Positions 15,027-16,150 of a DNA stretch of 16,150 nucleotides are shown here, piece by piece. The translations under genes were made by a program, and so were the position numbers. Numbering within the stretch: the first letter of the stretch is position 1; each line of letters starts with the position of its first letter. The stretch is from Pseudomonadota bacterium. GTDB taxonomy: Bacteria; Pseudomonadota; Gammaproteobacteria; Burkholderiales; Burkholderiaceae_B. Below the pieces are notes generated by a model. The model saw only the letters and a program-made list of their open reading frames with translations. It did not search any database and was not told where the DNA came from. Location of the stretch: assembly GCA_023386765.1 (NCBI GenBank), contig JAEWJD010000371.1, forward strand, positions 1 to 16,150, read 5' to 3'.

Positions 15027-15038
15027 GGCCGGCAAAGT

Positions 15039-15044
15039 TACAAT
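15039..15044 (+). promoter_or_regulatory. Possible -10 element for the XRE-cupin gene
   Basis: TACAAT (5 of 6 to TATAAT) lies 13 bp after the stop of the D-carbamoylase gene, without a recognisable -35. It would start transcription near 15051, at the foot of the hairpin at 15048-15072. This could give the regulator gene its own promoter besides read-through from the operon. Confidence 0.35.
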
Positions 15045-15047
15045 CCC

Positions 15048-15072
15048 GGCGGCCCGCCCTCGGCGGGCTGCC
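15048..15072 (+). other. Strong hairpin in front of the XRE-cupin gene
   Basis: GGCGGCCCGCC (15048-15058) and GGCGGGCTGCC (15062-15072) form an 11-bp stem with one G-U pair and a CTC loop. The following bases are TTGCCG, not a T run, so it is not a clear intrinsic terminator. It could reduce read-through from the operon, or act as a stable 5' end for the regulator message. Confidence 0.5.
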
Positions 15073-15105
15073 TTGCCGATCTCCTCTTTGCTAGCGGAAC
15101 CCACC

Positions 15106-15765
15106 ATGACTGCTGCCGACTCATCCGTATTGCCCGCGATCGTCGGCAAGGAAGAAATGGGTGCGCGCCTGCGCGCCGAACGCAAGGCGCGCAAGATGAC
15201 CCTGCAAGCGCTGTCGGATGCCTCCGGCATCGCCGTGTCGACCCTATCCAAGGCCGAACTGGGGCAACTGGCGCTCAGCTACGAGAAATTCGCCGCGCTG
15301 GCGCGTGCGCTGGGCATCGAAATGACGCGCCTGTTCATGCCATCCGGCAATACGCAGGCGGCCGCCGCACCGACTTTCGTGAAGAACACCTTGGCCGACG
15401 TGCGCAACTACGTCACCGACAACTATCACTACCGCCTCATGATGGGCGACTTCCCCGGCAAGCAGATGATCCCCATGTGGGGCACCATCGATGCACGGAC
15501 GCTCGGTGAGTTCGAGGATTACATCCGCCATCCGGGGCAGGAGTTCATCGTGGTGCTGTCGGGCAAGGTACGCATCGTGTTCGAGAATGGCGAGCACGTG
15601 GACCTGGCGCGCCAGGAGTCGGCTTACTTCGACAGCAGCCAGGGCCATGTCTACCTCAGCACCGGGCGCCGGCCGGCGGAGATTCTGGTGGTGTGCAGCA
15701 ACGTCGACGAATTGCCGATCCGTCCCCAGCGCCCGCTGCGGCGGCGCGTCACCCCGCGCGGCTGA
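15106..15765 (+). CDS. XRE-family transcriptional regulator with C-terminal cupin domain
   Basis: This 219-residue protein starts at ATG 15106 (GGAA at 15096-15099). An XRE helix-turn-helix covers about 18-74: GARLRAERKARKMTLQALSD, then SGIAVSTLSKAELGQLALSYEKFAALARALG. A linker follows, then a cupin_2 barrel at about 137-198: EDYIRHPGQEFIVVLSGKVRIVFENGE, with SSQGHVYLS supplying a second His. His142, Glu146 and His181 could be metal or ligand contacts. XRE-cupin proteins sense a small metabolite through the cupin and control nearby catabolic or transport genes. As the last gene of the cluster, 79 bp after the D-carbamoylase gene, it is the natural candidate to sense a D-amino acid or its derivative. 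Its C-terminal tail is Arg/Pro-rich and overlaps the convergent DUF779 gene by 17 bp. Confidence 0.92.
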   Translation: MTAADSSVLPAIVGKEEMGARLRAERKARKMTLQALSDASGIAVSTLSKAELGQLALSYEKFAALARALGIEMTRLFMPSGNTQAAAAPTFVKNTLADVRNYVTDNYHYRLMMGDFPGKQMIPMWGTIDARTLGEFEDYIRHPGQEFIVVLSGKVRIVFENGEHVDLARQESAYFDSSQGHVYLSTGRRPAEILVVCSNVDELPIRPQRPLRRRVTPRG

Positions 15766-16129
15766 CGGCGGCCACGCGCGCCCATTCGTCGTCACTGTAC
15801 AGCCGCGAGCGCAATAGAAAGCGACGACCTTCGGCGCTGTCCAGCGAGAAGGCGCCGCCGCGCCCATCGATCGCATCGATGATGAGTTGGGTGTGCTCCC
15901 AGTAGGCAAACTGCGCTTCGCCGATGTAGAAGGGGCAGCCCTCCAGGTCGCCCAGCAGCAGATCCGAACTGCCCACCATAAATTCTCCCAGTGGGTAGCA
16001 CATGGGAGCGCTGCCGTCGCAGCAGCCGCCGGATTGGTGGAACATCAGGGGGCCGTGCTTGGCCTTGAGCGTGGCGATGAGCGCACGCGCGGCATCGGTG
16101 GCGACCACGCGCGGGGTGGCATCAGACAT
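15749..16129 (-). CDS. DUF779 family protein
   Basis: This 126-residue cytoplasmic protein matches the DUF779 pattern: ATDAARALIATLKAKHGPLMFHQSGGCCDGSAPMCYP near the N-terminus, then GEFMVGSSDLLLGDLEGCPFYI and YWEHTQLIIDAIDGRGGAFSLDSAEGRRFLLRSRL. The cysteines Cys36, Cys37, Cys44 and Cys65 suggest a metal or redox site, although no function is established for the family. DUF779 genes usually sit right downstream of an NAD-dependent aldehyde dehydrogenase gene (AcoD/ExaC type). Here that gene would lie upstream on the minus strand, past the right edge. The ATG at 16129 has CGGAGA about 6 nt upstream. The gene converges with the XRE-cupin gene and their coding ends overlap by 17 bp, so it is probably not part of the D-amino-acid operon. 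Confidence 0.9.
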   Translation of the reverse strand: MSDATPRVVATDAARALIATLKAKHGPLMFHQSGGCCDGSAPMCYPLGEFMVGSSDLLLGDLEGCPFYIGEAQFAYWEHTQLIIDAIDGRGGAFSLDSAEGRRFLLRSRLYSDDEWARVAAVSRAG

Positions 16130-16150
16130 GGCGGTCTCCGGGGAGGCGGG

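Overview
This is a GC-rich (roughly two-thirds G+C), almost fully coding bacterial window. It most resembles the Alcaligenaceae (Bordetella/Achromobacter/Alcaligenes group, Burkholderiales). The reasons are an orphan Bug/TctC-type periplasmic receptor without TctA/TctB, an N-acyl-D-amino-acid amidohydrolase that closely follows the Alcaligenes D-aminoacylase pattern, and TACAAT-like -10 elements. The family assignments come from reading the proteins; no database search was run, and the genus is an inference.

Left part (1-3939, minus strand): reading leftward from the divergent promoter region come a LysR regulator, a type-B carboxylesterase, a Bug periplasmic solute receptor, and the N-terminal two-thirds of a YghU-type glutathione-dependent oxidoreductase that runs off the window edge. 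The LysR gene and the right-hand operon diverge from a 151-bp AT-rich region (3940-4090). It holds a good minus-strand promoter for the LysR gene, a plus-strand -10 element, and a long imperfect inverted repeat (17-bp arms, 14 of 17 matching) that abuts the start codon of the first operon gene.

Right part (4091-15765, plus strand): eleven tightly packed genes that look like one transcription unit for taking up and degrading D-amino-acid derivatives. They are a DauA-like FAD D-amino-acid dehydrogenase, a RidA-type imine deaminase, an M81/MlrC metallopeptidase, a five-gene Dpp/Opp-type ABC importer (binding protein, two permeases, two ATPases), an N-acyl-D-amino-acid amidohydrolase, an N-carbamoyl-D-amino-acid hydrolase, and an XRE-cupin regulator. 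A working model is that the importer brings in N-blocked or peptide-linked D-amino acids. The M81 enzyme, the acylase and the carbamoylase then release free D-amino acids, the flavoenzyme oxidises them, and RidA clears the imine to give the 2-oxo acid. The dehydrogenase keeps the carboxylate-binding residues of DauA but not the residues that recognise a basic side chain, so its substrate is probably not D-arginine. The binding protein lacks the Asp that usually anchors a free peptide N-terminus.

Right edge (15749-16129, minus strand): a small Cys-rich DUF779 protein converges on, and overlaps by 17 bp, the end of the XRE-cupin gene. Its usual partner, an aldehyde dehydrogenase, would lie outside the window. 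There is no gene-free stretch over 300 bp, and I see no RNA gene, mobile element or CRISPR array.
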